Origin: Bactericera cockerelli
Lineage: Eukaryota; Arthropoda; Insecta; Hemiptera; Triozidae
Length of the DNA: 64,000 bases
NCBI GenBank assembly: GCA_024516035.1
Contig: CM044961.1
Location: 18,729,374-18,793,373, forward strand
Reading direction: 5' to 3'
Program-made: the position numbers and the translations under genes
In this document: piece after piece, positions 11,284 through 23,775 of the stretch
Position numbering within the stretch: position 1 is the first letter of the stretch
Layout of the letters: every line of letters starts with the position of its first letter
The notes under the pieces: model-generated
What the model was told of the DNA's origin: nothing
The model's database searches: none
What the model saw: only the letters and a program-made list of their open reading frames with translations

Positions 11284-11558
11284 TGTTTCACAGCCTTCTT
11301 TTATTTCGTAGCCATGAAACATTGTGGTTTGTGTTGTAGCCCGCCCATCCCGTGGTATGCCTTCCCTCTAGAGGGTGAGAAGTGACACAATACTTCCCAT
11401 TATCCTATTGAGGTGCTAGGTCAACACGGATACCAGAAAGTATCCCTTACAAAGAACTGTAATCAACTTTAGAATACTTTTTTTTTTGTCCACGCGGGGG
11501 TTTGAACCCGGGACCTTCCGCATGGCAAGAGAGTATCTTACCACTGAGCTAGTCGTCC
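11284..11558 (-). mobile_element. tRNA-derived SINE, family A, in the pelota 3'UTR
   Basis: On the minus strand the tRNA-like head starts at about 11,558 (GGACGACTAGCTCAGTGG). It has a B box (GGGTTCAAACCCC), the family body, and the 3' part GGCTGTGAAACA ending near 11,284. The insertion is in sense orientation to pelota. The pelota TAG stop (11551-11549) lies at the first bases of the A box. An AATAAA motif in the SINE body (about 11,310) could serve as the polyadenylation signal. Confidence 0.85.
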
Positions 11559-13077
11559 TTATCATCCTCCTCATCCTCACTCAAGTCCTCCAGTTCACTC
11601 ATAGGGAACCTCAGTATGGCCGCCACACCTGTGAGTTGGGTCAGCTGTTCCCCCGACACATGCATGGAAGAGAACACCCTCACTTCTCCTCCGTTCTCCC
11701 GCACACTGTCCACCAGGGCGATGTATCGCTTCCGCTCGGCAATGTTCGGGTTCCGGAAGAGACTGTCGGAGATGAGCAGGGTTTCGATGGCTTGGGATTC
11801 GTTGGCGGCAGACACGTGTCGGAAGCCGTAGAAAGCGCGGGAAGGGTCGGATGAGAGGATGGAGTAGAAAGTGTCCAGGACTTTGACCTCTCCTGTGGAG
11901 TGATAATGGCGATAAATATGATAGTACAGTCGGACTTGGATATCTATGGACACGCCCCAAGGAAGTAGCTCAATTCCTACAACTAACAGTCTCGGAGGTG
12001 TTGGGAAATCACTAGCTGAAAGCCCCTGTCGCTACAACAACATGTTGAATCGCCGGGGACCAACCACATAGCCAGCCAGGTATTCCACTTTGGCCTTCCA
12101 CGGGTTGAGATCGGCACTGTAGTTCTACTATTCCAAGTTCTACTGTAAAATAATTTTAATTTGGTAGCTTTCCGTTGGAGCTTCACAATAATGTTACAAT
12201 CACATAGAGGGTAAGGATGAGGTAGGTTTTGAAACATGTAGATACTAGAACATAATTTCTAGACATCCATCCGATTCTAGAGTTATGTTTTACACCCTGA
12301 CATACTCGATTATTCAGTTCAGATTGCCGCGACCTGGGGTTTCGATTTCTACCCAAGGCAAATATTTGCTTTCCAATTTGGTTTTCTCCTATTTCACGGG
12401 GATGGTTGAAATTGAGAAATAATTTAATAAGGTAATTAATTGCATGTTTACCTAAAGCTTTTGTGTCCTGCATCTTGCTCATGACCACAGGATCAGCCAG
12501 GATCTCTTTGAGAGAATGTTTGAAGCCACTGGATGCATGAACCAGCAGGAATTTACTTTTGTTTTCTATCAGGACTTTATTGTCACTTTTCACTGCTTCC
12601 TGAAAAAAGGAGGAGAGTGAGAGGAGAACTGTAAGTAAGTATATTTATGATAGAGGAATAGGGATATTTTATGGTTTCTCAATAATATCTATTAAAAAAA
12701 AGATATTCTCTTACCTGAAACATATATTCAAAGAACTTGTCTTTGACAAAGCCCGGGCTGGCCAGTAGAATACACTTGACAATGTCAAAGTTGATATGCC
12801 TTAGGATACCTTGCATCACACTATCATAGAATCTCACCAAGGCCTTCTCATGCTGCTTTACATCTCCTGAAAAATAACAAGTTGTGTTTCCATGTATATC
12901 TAAATCTTGGCTTTCATTATCATCTGGACCAAATATGAATGAGGAAATACATGCTACTGTAGTAGTTTGTTTTCCTCTTTTTTGTTGTTTTTTGACACCT
13001 CAATTAAATTGGTCGGTAGACTCTGTTAGAGTGTAGATTGTAGAGTTTGCATAAAAAAGTGAGACATACTCAAGCTG

Positions 13078-13115
<38 letters not shown>

Positions 13116-14990
13116 CAGGTTCGGTATTTCCAAATATTTCCATTTTATTTCAAATATTTCCAGTTAAGCTTCCCCACTATTCATGAAAGAAAAATGCGTT
13201 TTGGTACTTTTAAAGATAAACAATGGACTTAACCTATAAAAGAAATGGAAGCAAGAATTTTATAAATCCATTTTGGTAAACCAAACTGGAAGAAGATTTT
13301 TCCTCTTCCAAAAGACAAATGAATTTCTTCCAGTTCGTCCAGTTGAATCCACTTTGGTATCCACATAGATAATATATCTAACTTTCAGAAATTCTGGGTG
13401 CTCATAGTTTATGACTTGAAGAGACTTTGCATTGTGTACTACATACATCTCTTCATTAGTGACAACATTTCTTCTTTCTTTATAAAAGAAAAAATAAATA
13501 GTCTCACCTCTTCGTTTTCGTGGTATGTTCTGTTCAATCTTAGTCCGCACTAAACTCATACTGGCTGTAATTAACATAATGTTGGCCAGGCCTTCTTGCA
13601 TCATCACTGCAGCTACATCAGCTGTTTTCTCTACATTACAGGCTGTTTCAATACGGTCCAGAGATATTGAGTCCCACTCTGGCTTGCTCAGATCAAACTT
13701 GCGGTTCAGTTCCAAGTCAAGCGTGTGATAGGCACCCATTTTGACATACTGATTTTCTGAAATGTTTCTACCTGAGGACATTAATGACAATCATACTTAT
13801 ATTGGGTCTCTGACAAGTTAGACTGAAATAGGCTGTATCTATCAACCCAAAAAATGACCTCTAGGTCATTATAATACATCATTGCAAAAACATCAAGTCT
13901 TCTTAATTTTTCAAAAACAAATTTGGCTTAATTATTTTGAGCAATTTTAGTGAGTTGAGTTAGATTGCTCAAAGATTTCTTGGGATTTAACATGGATACT
14001 CATAGGCACTCTCACACTTACAACCCAGCCTGGAACCAGGATACCCCAGTGAATCTGTTGCAAGGAAGAAAAATGTAAAATATGAAAGAATTAAAGAGAA
14101 TCATTTGTTTCTTCCTTTTGCAGTAAAGACTCAGAAACTATGGTGCCAGGAGGCTGCACAGTTGTTAAACTTGCTGGGGTTGAATCTGGAGAATCAAACT
14201 CATGTTCTTACCTTTTTTGAATGTTGATCACTTTTCATTTGACAGAGTAATGGCACAAGTGTGATGGGAAGTCAGAGGATATGATATACCCATTTTCAAG
14301 TTAATTAGAAGAGATTATCTATCCCCCAAAAAAATACTATTGAAATAAGGGCCAAATTTTAGAGCTACTATCCAAAAAGTTTTAGTCTATGAAGTTAGTG
14401 ATATCTTGTTTGAGGCCAAGTTACTTTGGTACTATACCCATTTTGTATGTTTTTAAATGCCAACTTTACTATACTCTAACCAGCTATGCACCATGTGGTA
14501 GTCAAATTGACATTTGGTTACATTTTGCTGTCATATTCTAGACAACGGATAGCATGAAACTTGCCAAGTCGGAGGATATGATATACTCATAAACCAGTTC
14601 CAAATAAGTTAGAAAACATTTATAGAATAGATTACTAGTTAGTGGTATGTACTTTCATCTATTTATGCTGTAAGTACCACAAACCTATCTTAAGGTCCTG
14701 AAAAAAAGTACCAGAAAATGTTCAATAATTTTACCTTTTAGCCTAAGAACACAGGCCTGAGTGTCAAAGTCTATTGTTTCCACACTGATGGTCAACATGG
14801 TGCGTATTCGACTGCTAGTTGATGAGCCTGTATTGCTTTCATTCTGCACTTTACGTATTGTAGATGCTCGCACACTATCACCCTCTGCAATGAGATTGTA
14901 TGCATGCCACATGTCTTCTGGCTCTTCAGGTACAAGTACTACAATGCCACTATGATCCTTGTCATTTATGTTTTTATGGACCAGCTTCAT
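11549..14990 (-). CDS. pelo: Pelota (Dom34), ribosome rescue factor
   Basis: Pelota is the eRF1-like partner of Hbs1 that splits stalled ribosomes in no-go and nonstop mRNA decay. Five exons on the minus strand (14990-14735, 13771-13508, 12866-12715, 12599-12452, 11892-11549) join with GT-AG borders and correct phases. They give 387 residues, the expected length. Domain 1 begins MKLVHKNINDKDHSG and includes PEEPEDMWHAYNLI. The central domain has MGAYHTLDLELN and the ASPGF turn that replaces the eRF1 GGQ. The C-terminal domain has GEVRVFSSMHVSGEQL and ends in an acidic tail. A 5'UTR exon probably abuts an acceptor near 15,018. The last two Asp codons and the TAG coincide with the head of a SINE. 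No frame damage is seen. Confidence 0.97.
13081..13110. repeat. Poly(T) run in pelota intron 2
   Basis: An uninterrupted T run of about 30 nt lies between exons 13771-13508 and 12866-12715. Read on the minus strand it is a poly(A) run, probably a retroposon tail; no body was recognised. Confidence 0.85.
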
Positions 14991-15017
14991 ATTTCAAGAT
15001 GGATTTTTAGTATACCT

Positions 15018-18000
15018 GTAAAGAGAGAGTTGAATGATGTTAGGAAGGTGTCAGTTTAGAAATACTCACCATCAAGGACTCCCAAGACCAAGTCAATATA
15101 CATCTGGGTATTCAATTATTATCTTGACATCATTTCACAAAAAAAATTACCAGCTCTTACTTTTTCATCTTTGTGTTTAAAACAAATTATTTTAAACAGG
15201 ATTTTATACAAAGTGTTTTTTTTTTTTTACTTTTTAATTAACATTATTTATTATGATTATTTCTTGAAATTGACCCACCAAAACCACCATCTAAAAACTT
15301 GAAAAAAAAAAAAAATAAATAGAAAAAAGCATGGCAATACACCTGTAAAGCCATGCCTTAGTATTTTCACCTTTAAATCCCTGTGATAGTGGCCAGTGGC
15401 CCAACATCAAATGTTTCTCTCTCTCTTGCCATATTATTTTCATAAATTCACTTAATTTCTGTTAATGACTTTTGAGGTCTGTGTTTGGGTATAATATTAC
15501 AAAGTTTCTGTTAATTTGGTCGAGTTTCATTGTAAAGTTAAGGCAAACAGTTAGTGGTAATATATTTATTAAAGCAGGATTTTTAAAAAACAAAATATTT
15601 TTAACTTACTTGCAGTATTTATTTCCTCGATTTGAAAATTGAAATATTTCAATATAGCAAATTAAAATAAAATTAATGATCATGAAACACCAATGATATC
15701 AACATATTTTTGTTTTAACTTTAATATTTGATCCTTAAATTTCTCATCACTCTTATCAGCTATTATCTTATTTTTTAACAGACATTCGACATTCCATTAT
15801 GTCCATTGAAAATATAAAAATTGACAACAATCAACTTGAAGTGATTTTTAAAAAATTGCGCTTTACGTCAAGGAGGTTACTTTCAAGGAAATCGAAAACA
15901 ATTCCGTAACATTTTCGGAGGGAAGAAATCGCCTCTGATAACACAAAGAGGCGTAAACCACAATTTTTTGAAATCGGTTTTATTGCTTGGATTGAGTCTA
16001 TTTGTGCTATATTTTGTTCTCACAAATAGACGTAATCCAATTACAATCCAAAGAAAAGATACAACAAAAATTGAAATCAGGCGTACCCAAAAATGATCAA
16101 AATAATGACAATATACGAACAGGATTCGATAGTCACAGTTAAATAATCAAATTTGGCAACAGAAAAAGTGCGTATGGTCATTCACGGGTACAGGGAAGAG
16201 AATAGATAATGTTCCTACCGTGAACGGAAAATTTATGCACAAGAAAACTCATTTTGGCTCTCCTGTAAAATTTCGAAAATGTTGTTTACGCCACTTTTAA
16301 AATCTGAAAATAGGACTACCCAGTTATAATTTGAAAAATTGATCAAAATTCTGGATCTAGTGATTTCGTTGGAAGTAGGGTATACGGTATACATGGCTCA
16401 TACATAGCCTTCTTTTCTTGACCTTTCATTGCAGCTTTGCTCTTTTGAATAAGTTTCTTTTCGTACCGTGGGATCTATGATGATGATGGGTTCTTCACTT
16501 ACAAAAAAACACCGTGTTTTTCGAAAAATGTTAGTTCCAAAGGATTCTTCAAGATAGCGCCAGTAGAGTTTTGCTCTCGCGAAACGGAGTTGGCGTATTT
16601 TTTGTGATATACGCCAAAGGTAGCAAAAAAGTAAAAGCGCCAAAATTTAAAAATTAAAGAACATAAACAGAAAGCATAAAAACAAGAAAAGCTAATGTAC
16701 CCGAAGCTACCAACGTCTTGAAATTTTTATCGAAATTTCTACAGGGTACGGCAAAATATTTTAACTCTTATTGCTGAAGTTACCAAAGAGGTACTAATAA
16801 TACATACCTCAGTCACAAGATTTTTTTACTAAGATGTTTTTTTCTTGCAGAGAAAATATAATCCCACTACTAGCAGAAGTCATTTGCGTTCTATTTTTAT
16901 GATATAAATTTTTAAATCAATTTTGTAATTTTTATAAACTTACACGCGCACTAAAACTTTTTTTATTATTGTTGCAAATATAATGACCTGTAATTTAAGG
17001 CAAAATAACTCGATTATAACCTAACGGCACGCAGTCATATCCGACATTGAAGGAACCAAAAGGTCTGTTGTAATCGTCTGTCGTAATGTTAGTTCCTTCA
17101 GTGTCGGATATGACTGCATGCCGCCATCTATAACATTCAATATTATTTGCAACAAGAATATAAAAAGTTTTAGGGCGCGCGTAACTTAGTAATAATTACA
17201 AAAAAATATTTTACAAATAGTATACAATTATATAATAATAATTCCGTGTCCGTGAGATAGGTATTGATACCTAAATCACGGTGGTGAGAGGATTATATGG
17301 ACGCCCAAAACCAATGTCTAGGCTCCTTTTATGTCCATAGTATACAATTGATCACAAGCTAGATTACGACAGACCTTGGCTTCTTGACATTCGTATATAA
17401 TATATATATGACTGCGTCCCGCCAGGTTTAAAGCAATAATCTTTTAGGGCGATCCGAATTTCGTTGAAACAAAATTCGATTTCGACAATTTTAAATTTAT
17501 GCACAAAAATAGACCAAGTGCCATGCGCGATCTCCAAAACATTAATCTCAGCGACTTCACTTTACCTCATCGCCCTCATCGGCAAGTTAACAGATGAAGA
17601 AATATAAAAAAAAATGAAGCTGGGAAGCAATGACTGTAGTATGGTAAAAGAGAAAAAGGGATAGTTTAATGAGAATTAAAAATGAATTATTCTAGAGAAT
17701 TTTTCGTAAATAATGTTTATGGTTGTTTGTTGAACCCTGTTGAATAATCAAATTCGTTGTTTATTTCTATAGAGTAAAGATTATTATATTTAATTATTTG
17801 ACAAATGATCAAACACCAAATACGCCTCAATTTCACATAATGAAGGTTTTTTTTTTTAAATTACCGCCACAATTTTGTTTATATTCTTGCCAATCCCTGA
17901 ATTTGCAAAAAGTAAGCGTATTTCGAGCGAAACGCTGATTTTGAGGTTAGGTGAAGAACCCATCATGAATCTTTTTTTTTTATATTTATCTCGTTTTTAA

Positions 18001-18621
18001 CACCAGATATCAACCCTGCGCTGCGCAGCGCAATTAGAGCCACCGTTGCAGCAACACAATGTAATTCTTCATGACCTGTCCAGCCTTGTAATTTAAGTTC
18101 TTTGGAAATGATAATAATATACTATTGTAATAATTTAAGTCATTGCTAAGCGTCGGTTTTCCCTATCTCATACAGTACGCAATCCGTTGTAATTTATCAC
18201 TTGGGGGGAAAAAAGTTCATTTTGGTTGTGGGAGAAAAAAATTCCCACAACATTCTTTTTCTGCTGCATTTTTTTCTCATCTTTACTCCATAGCAATTTA
18301 CCCCCGGAGTTGATAAAAAGAAAAGTAAACAACACACATCATAACATTTCACAATTTTCAATTTTTTGTCAGTAAAATTTAAAATTTAAATTTTCGTAAT
18401 TTATTTGTCAAACCTACGATCGTTTCTTTACTTTTATCATACCTACCTACTTATGTAAATAATCTTTTAAAAAAAACCAGTCAAACTAGAATGAGTGTGT
18501 GATTTTCATTCTTTAGAACTGATCTATTGTTTACCACCAAGAGAAAATACATGTCTCTACATCACTACAAAGATTTTGGTTGTTTTGTTCATTTAACTCA
18601 CACAGTTTCATTAAATACAAA
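15018..18621. other. Divergent intergenic region, pelota / lunapark
   Basis: This spacer separates two genes transcribed away from each other and must hold both promoters. It is AT-rich apart from a short GC-rich palindromic patch (GCGCTGCGCAGCGC near 18,020). A foldback element lies at 16,910-17,218, a related fragment at about 17,360-17,420. A small repeat (ATTCCGTGTCCGTGAGATAGG near 17,240) recurs inverted at 54,925-54,985. No exon was recognised. Confidence 0.6.
16910..17218. mobile_element. Foldback element of about 300 bp
   Basis: Left-arm motifs (ACACGCGCACTAAAACTTTTT, TATTGTTGCAAATA, CGCAGTCATATCCGACATTGA) return in reverse complement on the right (TCAGTGTCGGATATGACTGC, TATTTGCAACAA, AAAAAGTTTTAGGGCGCGCGT). 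The arms are about 120 bp with mismatches. A partial second copy lies at about 17,360-17,420. Confidence 0.75.
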
Positions 18622-19971
18622 ATGGGACTCCTCATCTCACGATTTCGGAAGAAGAAGAGCAAAGAAGAGCAACTTGAAGATTTAACACAGAAAATTCAGG
18701 AAATAGAAGAGTTTCAGGAGAGTGAAGAAGACAAACTGCGTTTACGTGTGAGGCAGCTGGTCATATACTCTGCAATCATCTATGTGTTCATCCTGTGTAT
18801 ATATTTCATTCTGGACCCAGAATCCGGTAAGAAATATCTCTTGCTAACTATCATCTTGTTACCCATTGTAATATTTCTATTTAGAAAACTAATCATTGTG
18901 TACTATCAAAGAAAAATTGTCAGAAATAAAATGAAAATTGAAGTTTACAAGAAAGAGAAGAAAAAGATACTTGATGATGTAATGGAGACTGAAACATACA
19001 AAGTTGCCAAACGTATACTGGAAAAATATGACATCCAACATAATTCTAAAAAGTTCACTCCACCAAGAGTATCAACCCCTATACCAATTCCCAAACCTAC
19101 TCCTGGTGCTGTCACACCTTATCAATCTTCCTTGATTAACACTGATCTGAGGAGACGTGCTACTCGTGACACATTCTTTAACCAAAATAATCAGTTGGTG
19201 TCTGCCCAGAAGGCACCTCCAACTTTGGTTAGGCCAATAGTCACTCAAAATAAAGGTGTATTTGACAGAATACTTCAGAAAGTTGTTGGTGATGGGCCTA
19301 ATGAAAGATATGCTCTAATATGTAAAAGATGTGGTTCTCATAATGGAATGGCATTAGAAGAAGAATTTGAGTTTCTGTCTTACCGCTGTGCTTTCTGCAG
19401 TTATTTTAATCCTGCAAGAAAACAAAGAGTAGCAATGCAAAACATGCTGAACTTAATGGCTATTAAAAATGAAAGTGATAGTGATTCAAGTTACGAAAAG
19501 AAACCTCTTGAAATCACTGAGCTTGAAGACAGTGAAAGTGAAACTAAAGAAGATATACCTCAAACAACTGTTGGTGATGAAAAGAAAGATTTTATAGACA
19601 AGATAGTTATAGCTGAAAAACCTTCACCACCTATGAATACTGAAAAAGAAAGTGAACCAACTGCTGAAATCCACAATGTTAAAGAAGATACTGAAGTCAT
19701 CACTGAATTAAAACATCAAGAAAAAATAAGAGAAGTTGCTTATGCCATTGAGGAAAATGTTAATAACAATCTCAATAAAATTGATCCTAAACAAAATGAA
19801 ATGGAGATCACAGAAGTTGTTGCAGAGACAAGTAATAAAGGGACTGAGATAAATACCAATGAAGATAGTGAGCAAGCTATTCCAGAATTTTCTCCTATGG
19901 AAGTAGATGAAGATGAAAATGCTGGTGTAGAGTTGAGTAGTAGTGTGAAAAAAATATCATTGGATTCTTGA
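18622..19971 (+). CDS. Lnpk: Lunapark, ER three-way junction protein
   Basis: Lunapark stabilises three-way junctions of the endoplasmic reticulum tubule network. The ATG at 18622 is chosen because it gives MGLLISRFRKKK. Gly2 is then available for the N-myristoylation known in this family, and the upstream in-frame sequence has no ATG. The 449 residues show a coiled coil (13-40), two close membrane segments (46-64 and 72-95), a second helical stretch (96-135) and a proline-rich linker. The C-terminal zinc finger has Cys234, Cys237, Cys256 and Cys259 (ICKRCGSHNG, YRCAFCSYFNP). The acidic tail resembles other lunaparks. The whole CDS lies in one exon. AATAAA at about 20,368 is a possible polyadenylation signal. 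No damage is seen, so this looks functional. Confidence 0.95.
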   Translation: MGLLISRFRKKKSKEEQLEDLTQKIQEIEEFQESEEDKLRLRVRQLVIYSAIIYVFILCIYFILDPESGKKYLLLTIILLPIVIFLFRKLIIVYYQRKIVRNKMKIEVYKKEKKKILDDVMETETYKVAKRILEKYDIQHNSKKFTPPRVSTPIPIPKPTPGAVTPYQSSLINTDLRRRATRDTFFNQNNQLVSAQKAPPTLVRPIVTQNKGVFDRILQKVVGDGPNERYALICKRCGSHNGMALEEEFEFLSYRCAFCSYFNPARKQRVAMQNMLNLMAIKNESDSDSSYEKKPLEITELEDSESETKEDIPQTTVGDEKKDFIDKIVIAEKPSPPMNTEKESEPTAEIHNVKEDTEVITELKHQEKIREVAYAIEENVNNNLNKIDPKQNEMEITEVVAETSNKGTEINTNEDSEQAIPEFSPMEVDEDENAGVELSSSVKKISLDS

Positions 19972-20984
19972 CAGTGATTTGTGCTTAAAATTCTAATTTG
20001 GCTAACTAGGTGTCTTTTAACAAGTATGTTTTAAAAATAACCAAGGACAAAAAAGATTTATAACTTACAACCAAACTATTTTAGTCTATGTCTATACCTA
20101 AATGTGTAAAATTATATTATATAAGGTTCAATAACCCACCAAAAATATAAGCCATTATCTTTACCAACTAAGGCCACCCTTCTAACTCTTTACATATTCA
20201 TGCTGAGGTAAATTAAGACTTGTATGTCCTAAGGATAATTTATTATTAATTATTGTTCAAGCTATTTAATTCAGATATCCTAAAGATAATTAATTATTAC
20301 TTATTGTTCAAGTTATATAATTCAGTTTGTCTGGATTAATCTATATCCTAATAACACCTATAAATATAATAAAATGTTGTATGCTACCACATGAATGCTT
20401 AGCAGGAGTCATTTAATTATTATTATTATTATTATTTGCCTGTGCACACTCACTTAGACCCAGATAAAGTCAACAATCTTTATATTTATTGACATATAAA
20501 GTCTACACTTTCACCATCCTCATTGCTGACTTGAACTTCTGTCTTGTTCTTCTCAACCTCAAGGATACCACTCTCAAAATTGCCAGTTGGATATTGTCTT
20601 TCAACCAACTGAAAATTTAATAATACCTTCTCTTCAATTTTCAGTCAGTGCTTGGGATAATCTTTTTAAAAACTGCTCAAACTATACATGCAGTGCCCCA
20701 TCACATGCACAGACCAATTAATTCTTATGCTAAGGGTGAAATTATCAATTACATTAAAACTGGGTGGTGAATATCAGAAAAGTGCTAATCAACTTACAAT
20801 TGATGGAGGTTTGTTTATCTATGAACAAATTGATCAATGATCTTGGAAGTTAAGCAGCCTCTATACAGTCAATACAGGGTGTCTGATTTTAAGCAAACCA
20901 GTGCGATTACTTGGCTCCTGTTGGAAATTCAAAAAATCTATTCCAAGAACATTTCCATAGCTCAAATAGGGCTAGGACAGGTTC

Positions 20985-21110
20985 CAGCCTCCGTACCTTA
21001 ATGGTTGTGATAACTGCCCGTAGGCTAGAGATCCCGAGTTCGATCCCTGGTTGGAGCAGACTTTTTGAAGAAAATTCTGTTCCCTCCAAACTTGATTCAA
21101 TATATTGATC
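20985..21110 (+). mobile_element. tRNA-derived SINE, family C, copy 1
   Basis: A box-like CTTAATGGTTGTGATAACTG and B box GAGTTCGATCCCTGG are followed by AGCAGACTTTTTGAAGAAAA and TTCTGTTCCCT. The same order occurs in reverse at 29,985-30,112. The flanks from about 20,873 (ACAGGGTGTCTG) may belong to another repeat. Confidence 0.7.
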
Positions 21111-23104
21111 TTCCAAGGGCTGCTTAAACCATTGGAAATGAATCATGTATTAAAATAAAGTGTTGATTAAATGGTATTATAGTTGATAAATACATCCAGA
21201 CTCCTGAGTGTACTAAAATGGGCGAATTATCATACTACCTATTTTAAAGTCATAATACTGGAAGTTATAAAACTATTTTATACACATATAAAATATGTGA
21301 GGCTCTTGTCTTGTTGTGTATGCTTGAACATTATTTTTTATTTTCACAAGATCTATGTATTTAATAATTAGTTAGCATCCAAGATCATTTTTACTCTCTG
21401 GGGCAAAATAAATTTTAAGTGATTGCCATAATGTTTTTTTTTTTTTTCTTTTCTTTTTCTTTTTATTAAATTTCTTTCAAGTATCTACTATCTGCCTTTA
21501 TTTTAAAATTAGGGACCCATCAAATTTTCACAGTATGAAATACTACAGCTACATTATCTTAACATCAATTTAATACCTTCAGGTACAGTTATAGACATTA
21601 AAAAATATTTTCCCAATAAAATTATTCATTAACTTCCTCTTGGAAATGAAATAAATTAGTTTTTCTAATGGTTTGAAATTGCTTAAAATGTGTCACTAAA
21701 ATTACCCTTCTTTTTTGAAAATCAAAGAAGTGAGTATATTTCAATTAGTCAAACTATAAATAGATACCAACTAGCATTTGTGATGTATTAAATAAAAAAA
21801 TATAGTTTCACCTTGCTTTATTTTCTACTACCTATCTATACATAATATTACATTCATCCTGAACTAAAACTCAACTTCAATTGCTAAAAATCATTTAGAA
21901 AAAATCCCCCCCCCCTTGTTTAATTTTTTTTATCTTTTCCTGAGGTTTTATTTTCTTAAGAATATTTATTTAATTTTATACTATGGAAATGTTCACATTG
22001 TTGTTTAAAACCATTTACCAGTCATTAGTTTTTTGTGTTTAATATAAATCATGTTTAAGATATTTTAATATAAAAAAATATTGTTTCTGTTCATATTGTT
22101 ATTCTTACTAGATTTTTTTTGCTGTCACAAAATATGTTTGGTATTTTAGATGTTGCAATTTTGCAAAATTTTCTATCCAGTTTGTCTCAGTTAAGACCCT
22201 TATAAAGCCATCCTGTGCATTTTCTCTTTAGCTCCTTTATTAGAAATCTCAAAGGCAAAATTCAACCAAAGGTTATCAAGTGTCAGATTTTCTTGTCCAA
22301 TGAAAAATGTCTTAATCAAGCATTTTTTAATAGTTTTAAAAATCAAAAATAGCTTTAATGGTCAGAAAATTTTATGTAGGTATATTGTATGGATATCATC
22401 AAATATTAAGTTATGATCACTACATTTTACTAGTCTACAATAATTCTTGGACCGTTATGAACATGAATACTAAATTCTCATGTCAAGTTTGCTTCTCTAC
22501 ATTAGATAAAAAATAAATGTAAAGCTTTTGAAGACTCACATCAGATGAGATTTAGCATTCACAGTGTCGACATTGTCTAGTCAGATGTTTCAGTAATAAG
22601 CGATTTGGAAATGTTCAGAAGATTTTCTAATTTTATTATTTTGATATTTTCTGTTCATCTTGTGTTGAATATATAAGTCTTCTGATTGTGTTGTCTATTT
22701 TGGCAGAATGTCAAAAATATTTTCACATTTTTGCCAATATTATTGTAATTATGATATGATATACTATTTCAATGTTTATCTTTAGGAAGGTTATTTTTGC
22801 CTAGGCTAAGTATTCCCCGATTTTTTCTCATTGGTACCTACTTCCATACTCTTTATTCAATGTTGTCTTTTTCGTCTTCATGTTCAGGTCAGATAATTAT
22901 GTATCGAATCCTTGAACTGTTGGAATTTTATCCGTGACTGCAGCATATAAACAACCAAAGGATATCCGTCCAACATTTTCTAATCGCTTGTACACTAAAG
23001 AAGTCGAATAGATGCTTTTTTCTGGTAACGTCGCGCATGGTTTTTATCTTTAGAACTGCCAAGGATACAGACTTGCATTTTTGTTATATTTATATATTTT
23101 TTAG

Positions 23105-23250
23105 GTGATTGTTTCACAGTCTTTTTTATTTCGTAGCTATGAAACAAGAGCTACTGTAGACGCTTGTGGTCTTTGTTGTAGCCTGCCCATCCTGAAGTAT
23201 TCCTCCTCTCTGATAGGCCAGAAGTGAAACAATACTCCTGAGTCAACACG
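23105..23250 (-). mobile_element. SINE family A, 3' fragment
   Basis: The reverse-strand body and tail of family A are present (GTTTCACAGTC, TTTCGTAGCTATGAAAC, GTAGCCTGCCCATCC, AAACAATACT, GTCAACACGA). The tRNA-like head is missing. Confidence 0.75.
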
Positions 23251-23589
23251 AACATTCGACCATCTCGCCGCGCGACTGCTAAAATATCTCAAATCACGGC
23301 GACTGTGTATGCGTAGCTTTAAGCGTAAACACTCAACCGCAGATCAGGCTTGAACCTATCGAGGCAGAACTCGACCCAAACGGGTAAATGACTATATGCC
23401 GCATGGTGGAATACTTCGAAACTGGGAGGTCGCCAGTTCGCTCCATTTTACCGTTCTCTATACCAGTTTGCTCCCAAAGATCCAAGTAGCAATTCGCTCC
23501 CGATTATGCAAGGGTTCAATGACCAGTTCATTTAAAGAGGAGAAAATGTCGAGTTAAATACAAAAAATGTCATACTTTTATATTATTGT

Positions 23590-23775
23590 TAAAGGTTCAG
23601 TGGTTAAGCACTCGCTTGCCATGTGGAAGGTCCCGGGTTCGATCTCCCGTGTAGACAAAAATTTGTATTCTTAATTTGGTCACTATTGTTTCTAAGGGAT
23701 ACCTTCCGGTGCGCTCGTGTTGACCCAGCACCTAAATAGGAAGAATTGTGTCACTGCGGAATGGGCAAGCTAAAA
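23590..23775 (+). mobile_element. SINE family A, head and body
   Basis: GGTTCAGTGGTTAAGCACTC (A box region), GGTTCGATCTCCC (B box) and the body phrases GTTGACCCAGCACCTAAAT and GAATGGGCAAGC are all present. The first tRNA-like bases and the 3' end are lost. Confidence 0.85.

Noticed and set aside
18580..18621. Lunapark start upstream of 18622
   Set aside because: The upstream in-frame codons contain no ATG (the extension would begin at TTG), and the ATG at 18622 gives the family's myristoylation-type N-terminus.
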